Shown here one piece after another: positions 1 to 13,900 of a DNA stretch of 64,000 bases (within the stretch, counting starts at the first letter, position 1; each line of letters begins with the position of its first letter). The stretch is from contig NZ_LQAQ01000112.1 of NCBI RefSeq assembly GCF_001583495.1, positions 62,001 through 126,000 on the forward strand. Direction: 5' to 3'. The position numbers and the translations under genes are program-made. The stretch comes from Flammeovirga sp. SJP92. GTDB lineage: Bacteria > Bacteroidota > Bacteroidia > Cytophagales > Flammeovirgaceae. The notes beneath the pieces are model-generated. The model was not told the origin of the DNA and did not search any database. It saw only the letters and a list, made by a program, of their open reading frames with translations.

Positions 1-2874
1 AAAGGAATTTTAGAGGCGAAATTAGGCCCAATGAGTGGTGGTGGAGTAGCCGTTGAAGCTTCAGTGATTTTCGGTAAGAAAGAAGGGAAAGGATATTGGT
101 ATGTTGATGCATTGGCAGTTCTTGATGCAGGAATTCCTGTAGGACCATTGACTTTCCACGGTTTCGGTGGAGGTATTTACTATGGTATGACAAAAGTAGG
201 TTATTCTAAAGCAGATGCCTCGCTAAGAAATGCAACTCCTTCCGCAACAGGTGGAGTGTATGTACCCGATAAAAATGCCGGCTTTGGTTTTAAAGCCATC
301 ATTATAATGGCAATTGTAAGGAAAGAAACCGCTTTTGTAGAAGCGCAGTTTGAGATGAACTTCTACAAAACAGGAGGCGTTCAAAAAGCAATGTTTATTG
401 GTTGTGCCAATTTAATGACACCACCAAAAATTGGAGGTTTAGACATGGCTAAACTCCAGAAGATGGCTGAAGTAATGGATGACGCTAATTCCGCTACAGG
501 AGGTAAAGAAGGAGATGCAACAGCCACACCAGAACCTCCAGATCATGGAGAAGTTGATTCACAATGTGCTTATATTAATGCAAGTGATGCCCCAATTTTT
601 GCGGGTATTGTAGTGAGTCTGGATTTCCAGAACCAAGTATATCATGGTGAGTTAAACGTTAGTATTCAAGCAGGTGTGTTAGAAGGTGGAGGTAGAGCAA
701 TTGCTCACTTTGAACCTGATAGCTGGTATATTCACATTGGTACAAATAAAAACCCGATTTACTTAAAGCTGTTAGGAGCAGTTGAAGCAACTTCTTATTT
801 CATGTTAGGAGATAATCTCCCTTCTGGATTTGAAGCACCGGATGAGGTGAAAGAAATTTTAGGATTAACCCCAGAACCAGAATCGGGAGGAAGGAACGAA
901 AGTGCTTTATCAGGTGGTAGAGGTGTAGCTTTCGGTGCTTCATTGAAAATTGATACGGGAGAAAAAACATTTTTGATTTTCTATGCAGACATCAAAGCAG
1001 GTTTTGGGTTTGACCTTATGTTAGCCAATTATGGAGCTAACGCAGTTTGTGCTAACACGGGTAGACAAATTGGTATCAAAGGATGGTATGCTCAAGGTCA
1101 AGTATATGCTTATGTAAAAGCGGCTATTGGTGTTAAAGTTGATTTGTGGTTTGTGAAAGGTAAATTCGCCATTCTAGATTTAGGCGTAGCCGCATTACTT
1201 CAGTTCAAAGGACCTAACCCAATGTATTGTTATGGTGCCGTAGGTGGTTATTATAATATCTTGGGTGGAGCAGTGAAAGGGCAGTGTTCTTTTGAATTTA
1301 CAATTGGAGAAGAGTGTAAAATAGAAGGTGCCAGTCCATTGGCAGGAGTTGAAGTTGTAGCATCAATAACTCCTCAAAGTAAATCTGAAAATGTAGATGT
1401 TTTTGCAGCTCCTCAATTTGTATTTAATGTTCCATTGAATGATGAAATGGTACTAATGGATCCAAATACCAATGAGAAGAAAAGGTATAGAATTCGAGTT
1501 GATAATGTTTTCCTAAAAGGTTCTCATGGTGAGGAAACTTTTGATGAAGAGTGGAATGAAGATAATACAACATTAGTTTTAAGGCCTCATTCTATGCTAG
1601 AGCAAAGAACTAAGTACGAATTAGGGATTAAACTTACTTTCCAAGAGAAGTCTAACAACGATTGGGTGAAAGTGAGGTACTCTGAAGATTTAAGCAAAAC
1701 AGTACAATTTATTTCTGGAGACCGACCACAGTTTATAGATATGGATAAAGTAGTTTATAGTTATCCTATTGATAAACAAATGAACTTCTTCCCTCAAGAA
1801 TCAAATCAAGGATATATAAAACTGAATATTAAAGGTTGGGATTATTTATTTGAGGTAGAAAATCCTGATAAGTGGGATGTAAAAGCAAGGTTTACAAATT
1901 ATCAAGGACAACCTGTTTATGGAGATGTATCTTATAATGATAATAATACAACAGTATCATTAGATATTCCATCGGATATGACTCTAAATAATATGTATAC
2001 ATTTGAGTTGGTTCACTTACCAAAAACAGCCCTTAATTTAGATGCAAATGTGAGTGAGTCTACTGCATCACAAAACTTACAAGAAGGTTCTGATGGTGGG
2101 TCTACATTGGAGTTAACAACAAGGAAAGCGACTGAAACTATTGAAAATAATGATGAAAAAGTTATTTATTCATCAAATATTAGAACAAGTTATTTCAAAA
2201 CTTTCGTTGCAAAAATGGAAGGGATGAATATAGGTCAAAGTTGGACTGGTCGTTACAAACCTTCTTTCAGAAGATATATCTACCTTAATATTCCAAATTA
2301 TAAAGGTGAGACATTTGATCAATATGAATTTTATGGTAAAGAAAATATTGAACAACTAATACATGCTGAGGCCGATTTTGAAGATACGTTCTATAAGCAA
2401 AGAATTAATCCATTGATATATGATACATATCCATATCATTTAGAAGCTAATATAGAATGGAGGAATTCTTCAGATAGCTATGGTTGGGTGAAGCCTAAAA
2501 ATAGTCTTTACTTCAGATTTGCTAATAATAATGAGGCAGTTTCTTCGAGTTTTATACCTCCGATTTTAAGTGAAGAAGAGATTAATTCTGGTAGTTTATT
2601 GAATTATGATAATTATGAAATGATCTATTTTACAGATAGAAGTATTTCTAAAGATTACCTAGATATTCAGACTAATTTATTTAATCTATATCACGATCAA
2701 AGTTTAGATAACTTATCAGAAAAGAATCTTAATAAGGTAATAAATATATTAGAATCTCCTGGAGCTCCTTATATCACATTTGGTCCTTATACAGTCATTC
2801 TATATTATACTTTACCTGGTAAAACAAAACCTAATTCTTCTTATAATTTAATAATTAACAATACTATAGACTGA
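1..2874 (+). CDS. Giant beta-rich surface protein, C-terminal part (5' end outside window)
   Basis: The reading frame is open from base 1, so the ATG at 31 is probably internal and the gene starts before the window. The visible ~957 residues have two parts. The first ~445 are Gly- and aromatic-rich beta sequence that resembles the C-terminal part of the giant protein at 23572-31485: both have a V-x-A-x-I-P-x-x-x-x-F/V-x-G pattern followed by GGxxY/GGQFGYNYY. After that come Ig-like segments (a phrase like FNVPLNDEM, then SYPIDKQMNFFPQES) of the kind seen in TANFOR-type Bacteroidota surface proteins. No T9SS tail is visible. The stop overlaps the next start by one base (TGATG), which suggests translational coupling. 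A role in the cell-surface complex encoded downstream is inferred from position only; the biochemical function is unknown. Confidence 0.8.
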   Translation, partial: KGILEAKLGPMSGGGVAVEASVIFGKKEGKGYWYVDALAVLDAGIPVGPLTFHGFGGGIYYGMTKVGYSKADASLRNATPSATGGVYVPDKNAGFGFKAIIIMAIVRKETAFVEAQFEMNFYKTGGVQKAMFIGCANLMTPPKIGGLDMAKLQKMAEVMDDANSATGGKEGDATATPEPPDHGEVDSQCAYINASDAPIFAGIVVSLDFQNQVYHGELNVSIQAGVLEGGGRAIAHFEPDSWYIHIGTNKNPIYLKLLGAVEATSYFMLGDNLPSGFEAPDEVKEILGLTPEPESGGRNESALSGGRGVAFGASLKIDTGEKTFLIFYADIKAGFGFDLMLANYGANAVCANTGRQIGIKGWYAQGQVYAYVKAAIGVKVDLWFVKGKFAILDLGVAALLQFKGPNPMYCYGAVGGYYNILGGAVKGQCSFEFTIGEECKIEGASPLAGVEVVASITPQSKSENVDVFAAPQFVFNVPLNDEMVLMDPNTNEKKRYRIRVDNVFLKGSHGEETFDEEWNEDNTTLVLRPHSMLEQRTKYELGIKLTFQEKSNNDWVKVRYSEDLSKTVQFISGDRPQFIDMDKVVYSYPIDKQMNFFPQESNQGYIKLNIKGWDYLFEVENPDKWDVKARFTNYQGQPVYGDVSYNDNNTTVSLDIPSDMTLNNMYTFELVHLPKTALNLDANVSESTASQNLQEGSDGGSTLELTTRKATETIENNDEKVIYSSNIRTSYFKTFVAKMEGMNIGQSWTGRYKPSFRRYIYLNIPNYKGETFDQYEFYGKENIEQLIHAEADFEDTFYKQRINPLIYDTYPYHLEANIEWRNSSDSYGWVKPKNSLYFRFANNNEAVSSSFIPPILSEEEINSGSLLNYDNYEMIYFTDRSISKDYLDIQTNLFNLYHDQSLDNLSEKNLNKVINILESPGAPYITFGPYTVILYYTLPGKTKPNSSYNLIINNTID

Positions 2875-4967
2875 TGAACAGAATTATTTTTATACTTATA
2901 GTATTTCTTATTTGTGTTAGCGAATATAGTTTTGCTCAAACCGATAATGAAAAACCTACAATAAAGGTGATTGTTAAATCGGATAAGAGTAATGTGAAAT
3001 TGAGATGGGCTCCAGATAATTCAATATCATGGCAACTACTCAATAAGTATGGTTATAGATTAGAGAGAATTACAACTTTTCGTAATGGTAAACTCTTGCG
3101 AAAGGGGGAGAAAGTTATTCTTGAAGACAAAATCTTGCCTCAAGAAAAAGAGGAATGGACAAATGTATTTAATAAGGATACTACAGATCAATATATCGCT
3201 ATTGCAGCTCAAGCATTATATGGAGGTGAGTTTAAATTAGATGCAGATGCTTATTCAAAAGATGGTTTAGCACAATTAATTCATACAGTGAAAGAAAGAG
3301 AAGCTAGATATTCATATACCTTATTCTCGGCGGATCAATCAAGTAATGCAGCCTATTTGTCAGGTTTATATTACGAAGACAAGACTGTGAAACTTGGTGA
3401 AAAATATCTTTATAGAATCCATTCATTAGTACCTGATAGTATTGAGCAGATTCAATATGGGAAAGTTTTAGCAACTGTTAAAAATGAGCACTATGAACTT
3501 CCCCAGCCTGAAAGGTTTGCAGCCAACTATAAAGAGGGAAAAGTAACACTTACGTGGGATTGGTTGATGTTGAGTGATGTATATAATAGTTACTGGGTAC
3601 AAAAGTCTGAGGATGGTGTTAATTATTATGACGTAACAAAAACACCATTTATTCAGCCATCAAAGGATGAACCTTCTCCTAATATGATTTTCATGGATAG
3701 TATTGGAAATCAAGAAGGGACTTATTATTACCGAATTAAAGGTAAAGATGCCTTTGGAGAATGGGGACCTTATGTTAATCCTATTAGAATAGAAGCTTAT
3801 CCTGTCATGGAATTCACCCCGGAATTAAAAGTTTTTGAAGATCATAAGTCTGGAAGTGTTTTATTGAAATGGGAAATTGACGAAGGTAAAGCACTTGGAG
3901 TAAAGTCATTATTATTGGCAAGAGCTGAAACCGATAAGGAGAAAGACTTCTTTATTTTAAAAGAAGATATTCCTGTGAAGACTGGCGAATATTTGGATAT
4001 AGGACCAGAGATTTCTAATTATTATAAATTAGGAGCAAAAGATAAAGTAGGTAAGGTCAACTGGTCTTATGTTGAGTTTATTCAACTTACAGACAGTGTG
4101 CCTCCTTCAATTCCTGAAAATCTTGCAGGTGAGGTAGACTCTTTAGGTAGAGTGCAAATTACGTGGGAACCAAGTCCCGAAAGAGATGTTTTTGGGTATC
4201 GATTATACAGAGCCAATAAAAAAGATGGTGTTTATATTCAAATCACAAAAAAAGAGATCCCTTATACAAATTTTGAGGATTCAATTAGTATAAAAACACT
4301 AGCTAAAAATGTTTATTATAAAGTGCTTTCAGTAGATAAAAGAGGTAATCCATCTGAGCTGTCTGAGGCATTACAATTGAAAAGACCAGATGTTATTCCA
4401 CCATCTCCTCCAGTGATTTCCTATACAAAAAGTACCATAGAAGGGCCCTATTTAGAGTGGTATCCAAGTGGTAGTAACGATGTCGCCTATTACCTCTTAT
4501 ATAGAAAAGGAAATAGCGAGGTAGAACGTTGGGAGCTTATTAAAGAGTACGGTGTTGTAGAGGGAAAGCAATCTTTTTTAGACTCATCTGTAGTTGATCA
4601 CCAAACCTATCATTACCTAATGATTGCAATTGATGATTCTAATCTTGAGTCAATTCCTACAAAGCCAGTGGGTATCAGAAAGTTCGATACAAAAGTTAGA
4701 AAAGGGATAGAAAAATTAGCCTTGAGTAGGGGTGAAAAAGGAGTGCAATTATCATGGGTTGACCCCATATCTGGAAATTATAGTATTGATATTTATAGGT
4801 CTTTTGAAGAGGAACCATTAAGATTCTATGCAAGGGTCGAGAAAGGTTCTGAAACTTGGGAAGATATTTCTGTTAATGATGGAGGGAAATATAAATATAG
4901 GCTGAAAGTAAATTATGAAGATGGAGCCTCATCTAAATTGAGTGAACCAAAACAAATCAAATACTAA
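2874..4967 (+). CDS. Secreted fibronectin type III-repeat protein
   Basis: A 697-residue protein with a clear signal peptide (residues 1-22, hydrophobic core ending SFAQ). The mature part has at least five FN3-like modules, at roughly residues 210-305, 315-405, 415-510, 515-610 and 615-697. They are recognisable by the repeated W-x-P-S/W-x-x-S core, the Y-x-L/V-Y-R strand and spacing near 95-100 residues, with typical linkers such as PPSIPENL and PPSPPVIS. No sorting tail or lipobox is seen, so it is probably periplasmic or held by partners. It is translationally coupled to the giant protein before it and lies 9 bases before the SprB-type gene. The protein at 31490-33268 sits in the same position relative to another giant protein, which suggests a conserved pair. 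Function is inferred to be structural. Confidence 0.85.
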   Translation: MNRIIFILIVFLICVSEYSFAQTDNEKPTIKVIVKSDKSNVKLRWAPDNSISWQLLNKYGYRLERITTFRNGKLLRKGEKVILEDKILPQEKEEWTNVFNKDTTDQYIAIAAQALYGGEFKLDADAYSKDGLAQLIHTVKEREARYSYTLFSADQSSNAAYLSGLYYEDKTVKLGEKYLYRIHSLVPDSIEQIQYGKVLATVKNEHYELPQPERFAANYKEGKVTLTWDWLMLSDVYNSYWVQKSEDGVNYYDVTKTPFIQPSKDEPSPNMIFMDSIGNQEGTYYYRIKGKDAFGEWGPYVNPIRIEAYPVMEFTPELKVFEDHKSGSVLLKWEIDEGKALGVKSLLLARAETDKEKDFFILKEDIPVKTGEYLDIGPEISNYYKLGAKDKVGKVNWSYVEFIQLTDSVPPSIPENLAGEVDSLGRVQITWEPSPERDVFGYRLYRANKKDGVYIQITKKEIPYTNFEDSISIKTLAKNVYYKVLSVDKRGNPSELSEALQLKRPDVIPPSPPVISYTKSTIEGPYLEWYPSGSNDVAYYLLYRKGNSEVERWELIKEYGVVEGKQSFLDSSVVDHQTYHYLMIAIDDSNLESIPTKPVGIRKFDTKVRKGIEKLALSRGEKGVQLSWVDPISGNYSIDIYRSFEEEPLRFYARVEKGSETWEDISVNDGGKYKYRLKVNYEDGASSKLSEPKQIKY

Positions 4968-4976
4968 CTAGACTAA

Positions 4977-7900
4977 ATGATGATGAAAACAATAAGATTA
5001 TTCATACTTCTTTTATTAGTAACTTCAATAGTCGAAGCTAGTACTTTGGCTATAAAACCTACTAGATTATTTTCGATAAATGCAGACGATACCCAACATT
5101 GTGAGGGTGTAAAGTTTTTGGCTCCACCTATTTTAGGAACTATTGCTTCTGGAAATTACACTTGGAAGGTTTATGACATTAATAATAATGAGATTAAAAT
5201 TCCAGGGACTAATACTAATATTGGATCAAATTTAGGGACTGGTAATGAGACACTTGGCTTGACAAGTGCAACAATTGGTAATGAAAATATTGGAAAGGAT
5301 CTTTTTCTAGTAGTATCAAGAGGGAACTTTAAAAGTCAGAGTTCTGATAAAATAATTGTCAATAAGATTTTAGAAGCACCTGTTGTTGGTAATCAAGAAA
5401 TTGACCCTTTATATGGTGCGGTAATTCCCATCACAGTAAATAGAAGTGATTTTAGCAATGGGACTGTTTCAATTACTTTTGTAGCATACGAAGATACTTC
5501 AAGTCCCGAACCTGATGTTTATTTTAGTGGTTCTTTTAATTTCTCGGACACAGAGTTTTATAGAAAAGCCAGCAATAGTGCATATAGTATTGAACTAGTA
5601 GACATAAATACAGGTAGCGGTGAATACAAATTTAACCTATATTATGAACCTAAATTGTTCTACAATGATTCTGATGAATTAACCAACAATAAATACGGAA
5701 AAGTTATTTCATCGACCTATCTATTTGATATTTTTGAAGGTATTGTTTCAGATCCACAGAAAAAAGCTAATAATTGTAATGAAGTAATGGAGATTACTTT
5801 TTCTTCTTTCTGGAAAGATCAATTTAAATCAACGTATACAGGCAATACAAATTTTACCACAACTTCTTTTGGAAATAATGTTACAATCTCAGTTTCAAAT
5901 GAAGGTGGGTTTTATTATGATCCAGCTGAAACAACAAGTTTGCCTGTAGGTTTTTATTCATATCAAAATGACGGTGAGGAATTAAATGGTTCAAATACTG
6001 AAATTATTTTACCAGCGCACCAAAATTTTAATGATGATAAAATTTATTCTGTCCTTACAACACATATTTTCGATGGAGTCACTGAGGTTGAAAGTACATC
6101 AATTTTAAATTCAAGTGATCAAACAGTATCTATTACTGTATCAAACCCAGTAGATAAGCCTAATTTTATTGTAACAGGTAAAGACTTTTCAGACTCTAAT
6201 TTAAATCCAGATGATTTTTTAGTAAATGATGTAAGTATAACTACAAATTTTAATAATAAAGATTTATTCAGAAATGGAATTAATAATATATTCACTTTAT
6301 ATGGTGAGGAACCTGATGCCACAGGTCACAGCTCTATAGCAACTGAAACCATTGATACAGGTGCAGGAAATTCAGCAACTTCAATTGTTACTTATTATGG
6401 AGATAAACAAAAAAGTGGAACTTATAATTTTGATTTACATTTTAAAGATGAAAGTGAAAGCTTTTTTTCTGTTTCCGAGAGCTATATCATTCCCAATGAA
6501 ATTAATTTCACATCTGATCAATGGGATAGATATGTGACGACTGTAACCGAAAGTTACCATGATGCAAAAGATGGTATCATTAATACATCATTCAATAGTA
6601 ATTATGAGTATTCATTAAAGCTACAAAGTGAGTCTGGAAGTTCTTCAACTTTTGTTCCTTTTGATAGTGAAGGAGATATCTTAGCTGTAGAAACATTATT
6701 TAGTGAAGGAAATGTAGGTACTTATGAATTTATAGTTCAAGCCTCAAATAGAGATGCATCTGAATACAAGGTTAAAAATACAGGCCGTACTTCTTTAACT
6801 ATTGAGAGAAAACAAGCGTTATCTGGAAGTGTCAACATTAATACAATTAATGATGAAGGCCTAGATCTGACAAAATATCATTACCCATTAAGTGAGAATC
6901 ATCAAATGTCATTTTCTATAATACCTGGTGGAGGATCAGAGTCTTATGAGATTTATGGTGTAACTAATGGTTATGAGCAAGAAGATTTCCAATTAGGTAC
7001 AGATGGTGAGTATTTTTTACAAAATTTCAAACTCAATACGAGCTATACTATTTTCCTAATGGATAATGTTGACAAGGCAAGAGATATTTGGGTCAGTACA
7101 GCTGGTAATATAAAAAGCTCTGTCATTGATGACAGTGGTACGAAAGGCTATTTCAAAAAAGAAAGTATAGGTCAAATTACTAATCAGCTTAATTTATTGA
7201 TTGATGAACTTAAAGTTTATAATGGAGTTGAGGATCGGACAGATAAAGCTTTAAGCGGGCATATTAATTGTTTTGGGGAATCTGTAAATCTGATTTTTAC
7301 TATTGATACTAGAGCAAGAGGTCTTAGTCAAGGGATTGATCAAAATGAGATAAAGTTTGCTTTGATACCAAAAAATGGTACACCAACTTTAATAAATTAT
7401 AATGAGGATAATACTATATCAGTAAATATAGTTACTCCTCAAAATTATGATGTTCAATATGATGGAGTGGTTGCCGGTGAGTATGATTTATGGGTTTTAG
7501 AACATGAAGATTTATTTTTAGATGGAACATTTAATGGATATAAAATAAATACAACTACAATTGAAATTACTCAACCTTCAGAAATCAGCATCACCTTCGA
7601 AAAAGAGCCATCTACTACAAATCAGAGTGCTTCTGATCTTTTCTGGTATAAAGATGACGCGGATGCGGATCAATTTTATCACGTCTCAAGAAATGGAGGT
7701 ACTGACGGTACATTCTATGTTAATTTTGATGGAGGTGTTGGTAATTATTCTTTTGACTTGATAGATGATTCAGGTAATGAAGTGAAATCCTCTACAACAA
7801 TTTCTGGTGTTGCTTATCAGTTTGATGCTTTAGAGGCAGGGACTTATAAAGTTGGAACATTTAGTGACCAAAGTATTTGTACTGTAATCCCTAGTAATAC

Positions 7901-10900
7901 CAATGACCAATATACAGTTGAAGCACCTGATGCATTAACTTTTACAACTTCCGCTGAAAATAAAGGGGGACTTACTGAATATCAAGTTTCTGGTAATAAT
8001 CAATCAGATGGTGTTATCACAATCAATGTCAGTGACGGTATACCAGATTATTCTGCATTAATCTATAAGTATGATGATACTGGTAATTCCTATCAATTAA
8101 TTGCGTCCAAAAATGTCGATGATTTTAGAGGAAGCCACTCTTTTACAGGTTTAAGTGCAGGTGATTATAAAATTGTTGTGAAGGATAAATACTACACATT
8201 TGGAAGTAGTATAGCAACGGTGACGGATTTTAGTACTGCTTTCCCTGATACTGACAATACAACAGGTGATGTCGTTGTCTCTGGAGTTGTGACTCTAAAT
8301 GAACCTCCACCTTTAGCAATCACAGTAAAAGCACTTGATTTTAATGCTTCAAATAACACTTTATTTGTTGATATAGATGATTCTGAAGATACAGAACAAT
8401 TACATGTTCAATGTAACTTTGGTGCAAAAGCCTATACAGGTGTAGTTCAAGTTGAGATTAGTGGAGGTATTCCTTATTATGTTCAAGCAGATAATAATAT
8501 CTTTTATAAATTATCCTATGAAGATGGTGATGGAAACTCGATTTCTACTACTTATTCTGCAACTTATAACGCTACTGAAGGAAAATACATTTCAGAAACA
8601 AAGACGCACAATGCTCTTCCAGCTGGTGAAATAACAATTACTTATGAGGCCTTCTCTAAGGATGTTGATGCATCAGATGTGGAACATGATGATAAGTCTG
8701 TAGCCTATGATTTACAAGCACCTGAAGCATTAGCAATTGAGTTCAAAGCTCCAGAGTTACCAACTTGTATTACGGGTACTCCTGTGACAGGTGATGAAAC
8801 AACAAATGGTATTCTAAAACTATCCGTTGAGGGTGGAATTTTCCTTCGGAATGCTGACCAAAGATATTATAATGTTTTCACTCAGCATACTACTTACCCT
8901 ATCTATTCAGATACAGTAAGTCAATTTAGATTGGCTGATAATGGGAATCATATCAGTTCAACTTTACAAATAAAAGTTGAAGATAGATATAATTGCCCTT
9001 GTAAGGACATCACTTTGACTCCTGAGTATAGTAACTCAATCTATGATGAAACTACTCGAAATGATAATCAAACAGAAATTCAAACTATTGCAACTGCTGT
9101 AAAAAATGATGACACAGTTGAAGAACCTACAACTTTCCCATATTTCTTATCGGATTACCCTCCAATAGAAGCAGATATTGTTTCCAATTGGACTTCATGT
9201 AAAGAAGGAGAAGACGGAAGTCTTGTGGTTTCGAATTTAATTGGTGGAACTGGCCAAAGTTATCAGGTGGGATTATTTGTTCAAGGAAGTGGTACACCTT
9301 TACAAGAAACTACTAAAAATGCTTCTGATGAGTTTGTCTTTAATAATTTACCCCAAGGCAACTATGAAGTGAAAGTGATTTTTGACAAATGCCAATTTTA
9401 TCGTCCGATTGATACTATAAGTTTGACTTATATAAATAAAAATAATCAGACTACGAGTATAGGTACAATTACCAATGCAGTTGTTGAAGTGAAAGAGCCA
9501 GTACCAGTTGAATTAACGCTTTCTGATGTGAATATACCTACTTGTAAAGGGATCAATAATGGATCATTTGATTTGTCGGTTGAAGGAGGTTATGCTCCAT
9601 ATACTGTTAGAATTTGGCAACAAGATGATGGATCAGAAGGGGTTGTTTATCATGATGAAGAATACCTTGATGCTATTTCCGTAGGAACAAGTACTGGGCT
9701 AGAGAATACATCTCCTGTCGCTTTCTCAATCAATAACCTATTAGGTGGTAAGTACTACAAAATATATATTGAAGATGCATTGGGATGTACTCATGTTGAG
9801 AGATATATCAATTTTGAAAATGAGAAATATTCAGAATTAGGTATCGATGAGCCTAATAGTAATTCGGATGATTTATATGGTACTCAATTCTTACAGCAGA
9901 AGCACCTTTACTCATCATTATCCCTTAGTTCAAAAAAGACATCTTGTGAAGCAAGTGCTGATGGTGAAATTTTATTGAGTGTAAATAATGTGTTGACTAA
10001 TACTTTCCAGGTAAGGTGGGTAAGAAATAGAACTGAATTTGATGCTACTGATGTTAAAACAGTATCAGCAGGCATGGATAACCTTCTCGCTTTTAATGGT
10101 CTTGAAAATGGTAGTTATAGCTTTCAATATAATGAGGGAGGCAGTTGTGGTTGGAAAGATTTTGGACCAACAATTCCAATCACTTCATTACCTGATATTA
10201 CAGCCTCATTTATAGAAAATATCATTCCTTCTGAGCAAGGATGTGGATTATATTCACTTAGAACAGGAATAGCCTCTACTGCAGTGCCAATTACTTTTAC
10301 ATTACAAAAAGAAGTTGCAGGAAGCTGGAATGACGAAGATAAGGTGGTTGGATCAAACAATGCCGTTGAGACATTTTCAAATTTAGGCGCAGGTACTTAT
10401 AGGATTGGTTTGAGCTATCACAATGCATGTGATACTTACTACTCTGACAGTTATACATTGGGTAATTTTGTATTGAATACTATTGATTTAGAAAATCAAA
10501 TTACTTGCTGGAATGATTTAGGAAGTATAGCGGTTAGTGCAAGATTGGATGGTAACCTAGTCCAAGGAGATGTAAACTATATTTTATACAAGTTAGAGGG
10601 AGGCAACTACGTAGAGTCGACTTCTAATACATTAGGTGTGTTTGAAAGTCTTGAAGCTGGAGATTATTATGTGAAGGCCACAAAAGGTGCTGATGTATCA
10701 TGTCTTCAAACAAGTGAGTTTACTTATTTCTCTATCAATATTCCTGATGCCTTACAGTTAAATGTTCAAGCAGATAATACTTTGCCTGTTCGTTGTTCTG
10801 GAAGTTATACAGCAACAGCAATTGTAAATATTACTGGAGGAGTAGCTCCTTATACACTTAGTGTTAGTGATGGCTTCTCAGATGAAAGAGAGATTGAATT

Positions 10901-13900
10901 TGATGCAGAAGGAACGTATAATATTGAAAACTTATCGTGGGGAGGAGATTATTCATTTATTTTAGTAGATGGTGATTGTAGTGATGAAGTAACAGGAAAC
11001 TTAACTTTTGATGCAAATGATATCGTATTAAATGCAACACCTGCAGATAAGGATTATTGTGCATTAAATACAGGATCTGTAGACATTGAACTTCAAAATA
11101 TCTCAAATAATGTAGAAGTAATTTTGGATGGTGAATTCTATCAAAATATCAATACTTTGACATTTACAATTTCTAATTTAGAAGCTGGTCAGCATTCTAT
11201 TAAAGTGACAGACCTTACTACGAGTTGTGAATCTGAAGTCATTGAGTTTAACATAGAGCAAGAAACAAAAGGCTATTATGCAGATTACGAGGTTGTAGCA
11301 TCTCCAAACTGTGATTCTGAAGATGGAGAGGTAAACCTTTTGGTCAAAGATTTAGATGATAATCCTCTTAATATTAATGATTTTACAATTTTATGGGTTG
11401 AAGATAACCTAACATCAGTAACAAGAAGTGATTTAGGTAAAGGTATTCATAAAGTGATGCTTACGGATCAAAGAGGATGTCAAGAGGAACTGACGGTTCA
11501 ATTGAATGCGATTAATGCAGCTGCTTTTGAAGAAGATATTGCATTGAGAGAATTACCTTATTGTAATCAACCTACAGGTGAGGTGGTTATTAAAGCGACT
11601 TCAGGAAAAAGTCCGTTTAGTTTTGTGCCTTATGAAGGAATTACTGTTTTAGATCAAAATACAACTACAGGAACTTTCCGTTTGGGAGGTTTGAAAGTAG
11701 ATGAAGAATACAATTTTGAACTAAGAGATGCGAGCTGTGAATCATACATCACCATTAAGATTGAAGATGAGAAAGTGGGACATGTATTTGGAAAAGTAGC
11801 GGGTAATGTAACACCAGCATCATGTGGCAAAGAGATCGGAAGTTATGAGCTGACAAGTTATGCTGAAGAAGATTATTCGATTGAGTGGTTAGGTACTTCT
11901 CAAAAAGGAAAACTTCTTGAAAATGTATTAGCAGGTGATTATGAAGCCTTAATTATACATAACGATACTCAATGTGATACTACTATACAAATCTCAATTG
12001 GAGAAAGAAGTGCAGTTGTTTTGGCATTAGTTGCAACAGATTCGTCCAACTGTGGTTTAGGAACAGGTAGTATTGAAGTCATCGCTTCTGGTGGAGGAAA
12101 TAGCTATTCTTATGAATGGAAAAAAGGGAATTTTGAGTTTGATGAGAAGAGCGAATTAATTTCAGATCTCTTCAGTGGTGTGTATCATGTAACCGCTTAT
12201 GATCAATACGGATGCTCTAGTAACACATTGAGAATAACAATTCAAGATAGAGAAACACTTAAGGCAGTATTATTGCCAATCCAAAATTCAACTTGTAAAG
12301 AAGTGAATGATGGTGAGATGCAAGTAATTGTAAGTGGAGGATTAGCACCTTATGAGTTTAACTGGGATAACACTGGTTTTGTAGAAGGCAAGGATACAAA
12401 TACAGCACTTGCTTCTGGTAATCATGTTGTGATTGTGAAGGATCAAAGAGGGTGTACATTTGAAACAAATATTGTCACATTGGAAGCTGATGATCCAATC
12501 AAGCTGATACTTGAGAAATCAAACCCTACATGTTTTGGAGCTAGTGATGGTACATTTGAAATTGCTGGAATCAATAAAGATGCATCATTTATCAATACAT
12601 TAATTCTTAAAGACAGCTTAGACAATGTGGTTAGTACTTCAGGTTACAAAACATTGTTTGAAGGGTTGAGTTCTGGAGAATACATTTTAGAAGTGATTTC
12701 TAATAGTGGTTGTACAGTAAATGCATCCGTTAAGTTAGAAGATCCAGATCCTTTGAAACTTGAATTAGACTATGCAAATCAACCGAAATGTCTAGATGGA
12801 ACAGATGGTAGAATTTCAGTGAACACAATAGGTGGTAGCGGAGATTTCACTTATCTATGGACAAATCAAGCAGGACAAACAGTCGGAAATGCTTCTCTAC
12901 TTGAAAATGTAGGAGTAGGTACTTATTCACTGAAGGTGACTGATAATAACTCAAGTTTGAATTGTAGTGCTGATGGAACATTTACAATTGAAGAACTAGA
13001 TACGTTGAGTATTGCTAAAATTGATTTAGTTTCTCCAAAGTGTAATGGAAATGCGGATGGTAGTATTGAAATCAGAATTCAAGGAGGTGAGGCTCCATAT
13101 CAAATTGAATGGGATGGTTTTAATAATTTCACCAATAAGTTGAATAATATCACTGTAGGAGATTATAGAGTGATAATCACCGATAGAAATGCTTGCGTTA
13201 AGGACACCGTTATTTCTTTGGTAGAGCAACCAGATCCACTTCAAGTTACTGTGATTTCAAAAACAGATGCTTCATGTGATGAGTTATCTGATGGTAGTGC
13301 TGAAATTTTTGTGCAAGGAGGTACACTTCCTTATACCATCAAGTGGAACAATAATCAAAGAGGAACATCACTTCAGAATGTATCAAAAGGAACATACTTT
13401 GTTGATGTTACAGACAGAAACGGATGTACATTCGAAAGAGTAGAAGTACAAATTAATGCACCTGATCCAATTGTTGGAGAGATTATCGAACTGACAGATC
13501 CATCTTGTGTTGGAGCATTTGATGGAAGTGTAGTCTTGAAAGCAACGGGCGGTACAAAAGATTACATTTTAACTTCAACAAATGCCGTATTTATTGAGTC
13601 ACTAACTGATTCTACTTTCAAAGTGGAAGGTTATGGACAAGGTTTATATGACCTTCAATTGACAGATAAAAATGCATGTAGATCTAACTTTATTTCTTTC
13701 AGATTAAATGATCCAGCTTCTATACAAGTTGATAGTGTCAAAATTGTTGAAACTTCTTGTTTTGGAAGCGAAGATGGCTCAATTACTGTTCATGCTTCAG
13801 GTGGAACCAACAACTTATCTTATGTCTGGGATAATGGACGAATCGGCAATTTTGTAGATGGATTGAGTGCTGGAAAATATACTGTATATATCAGTGATAT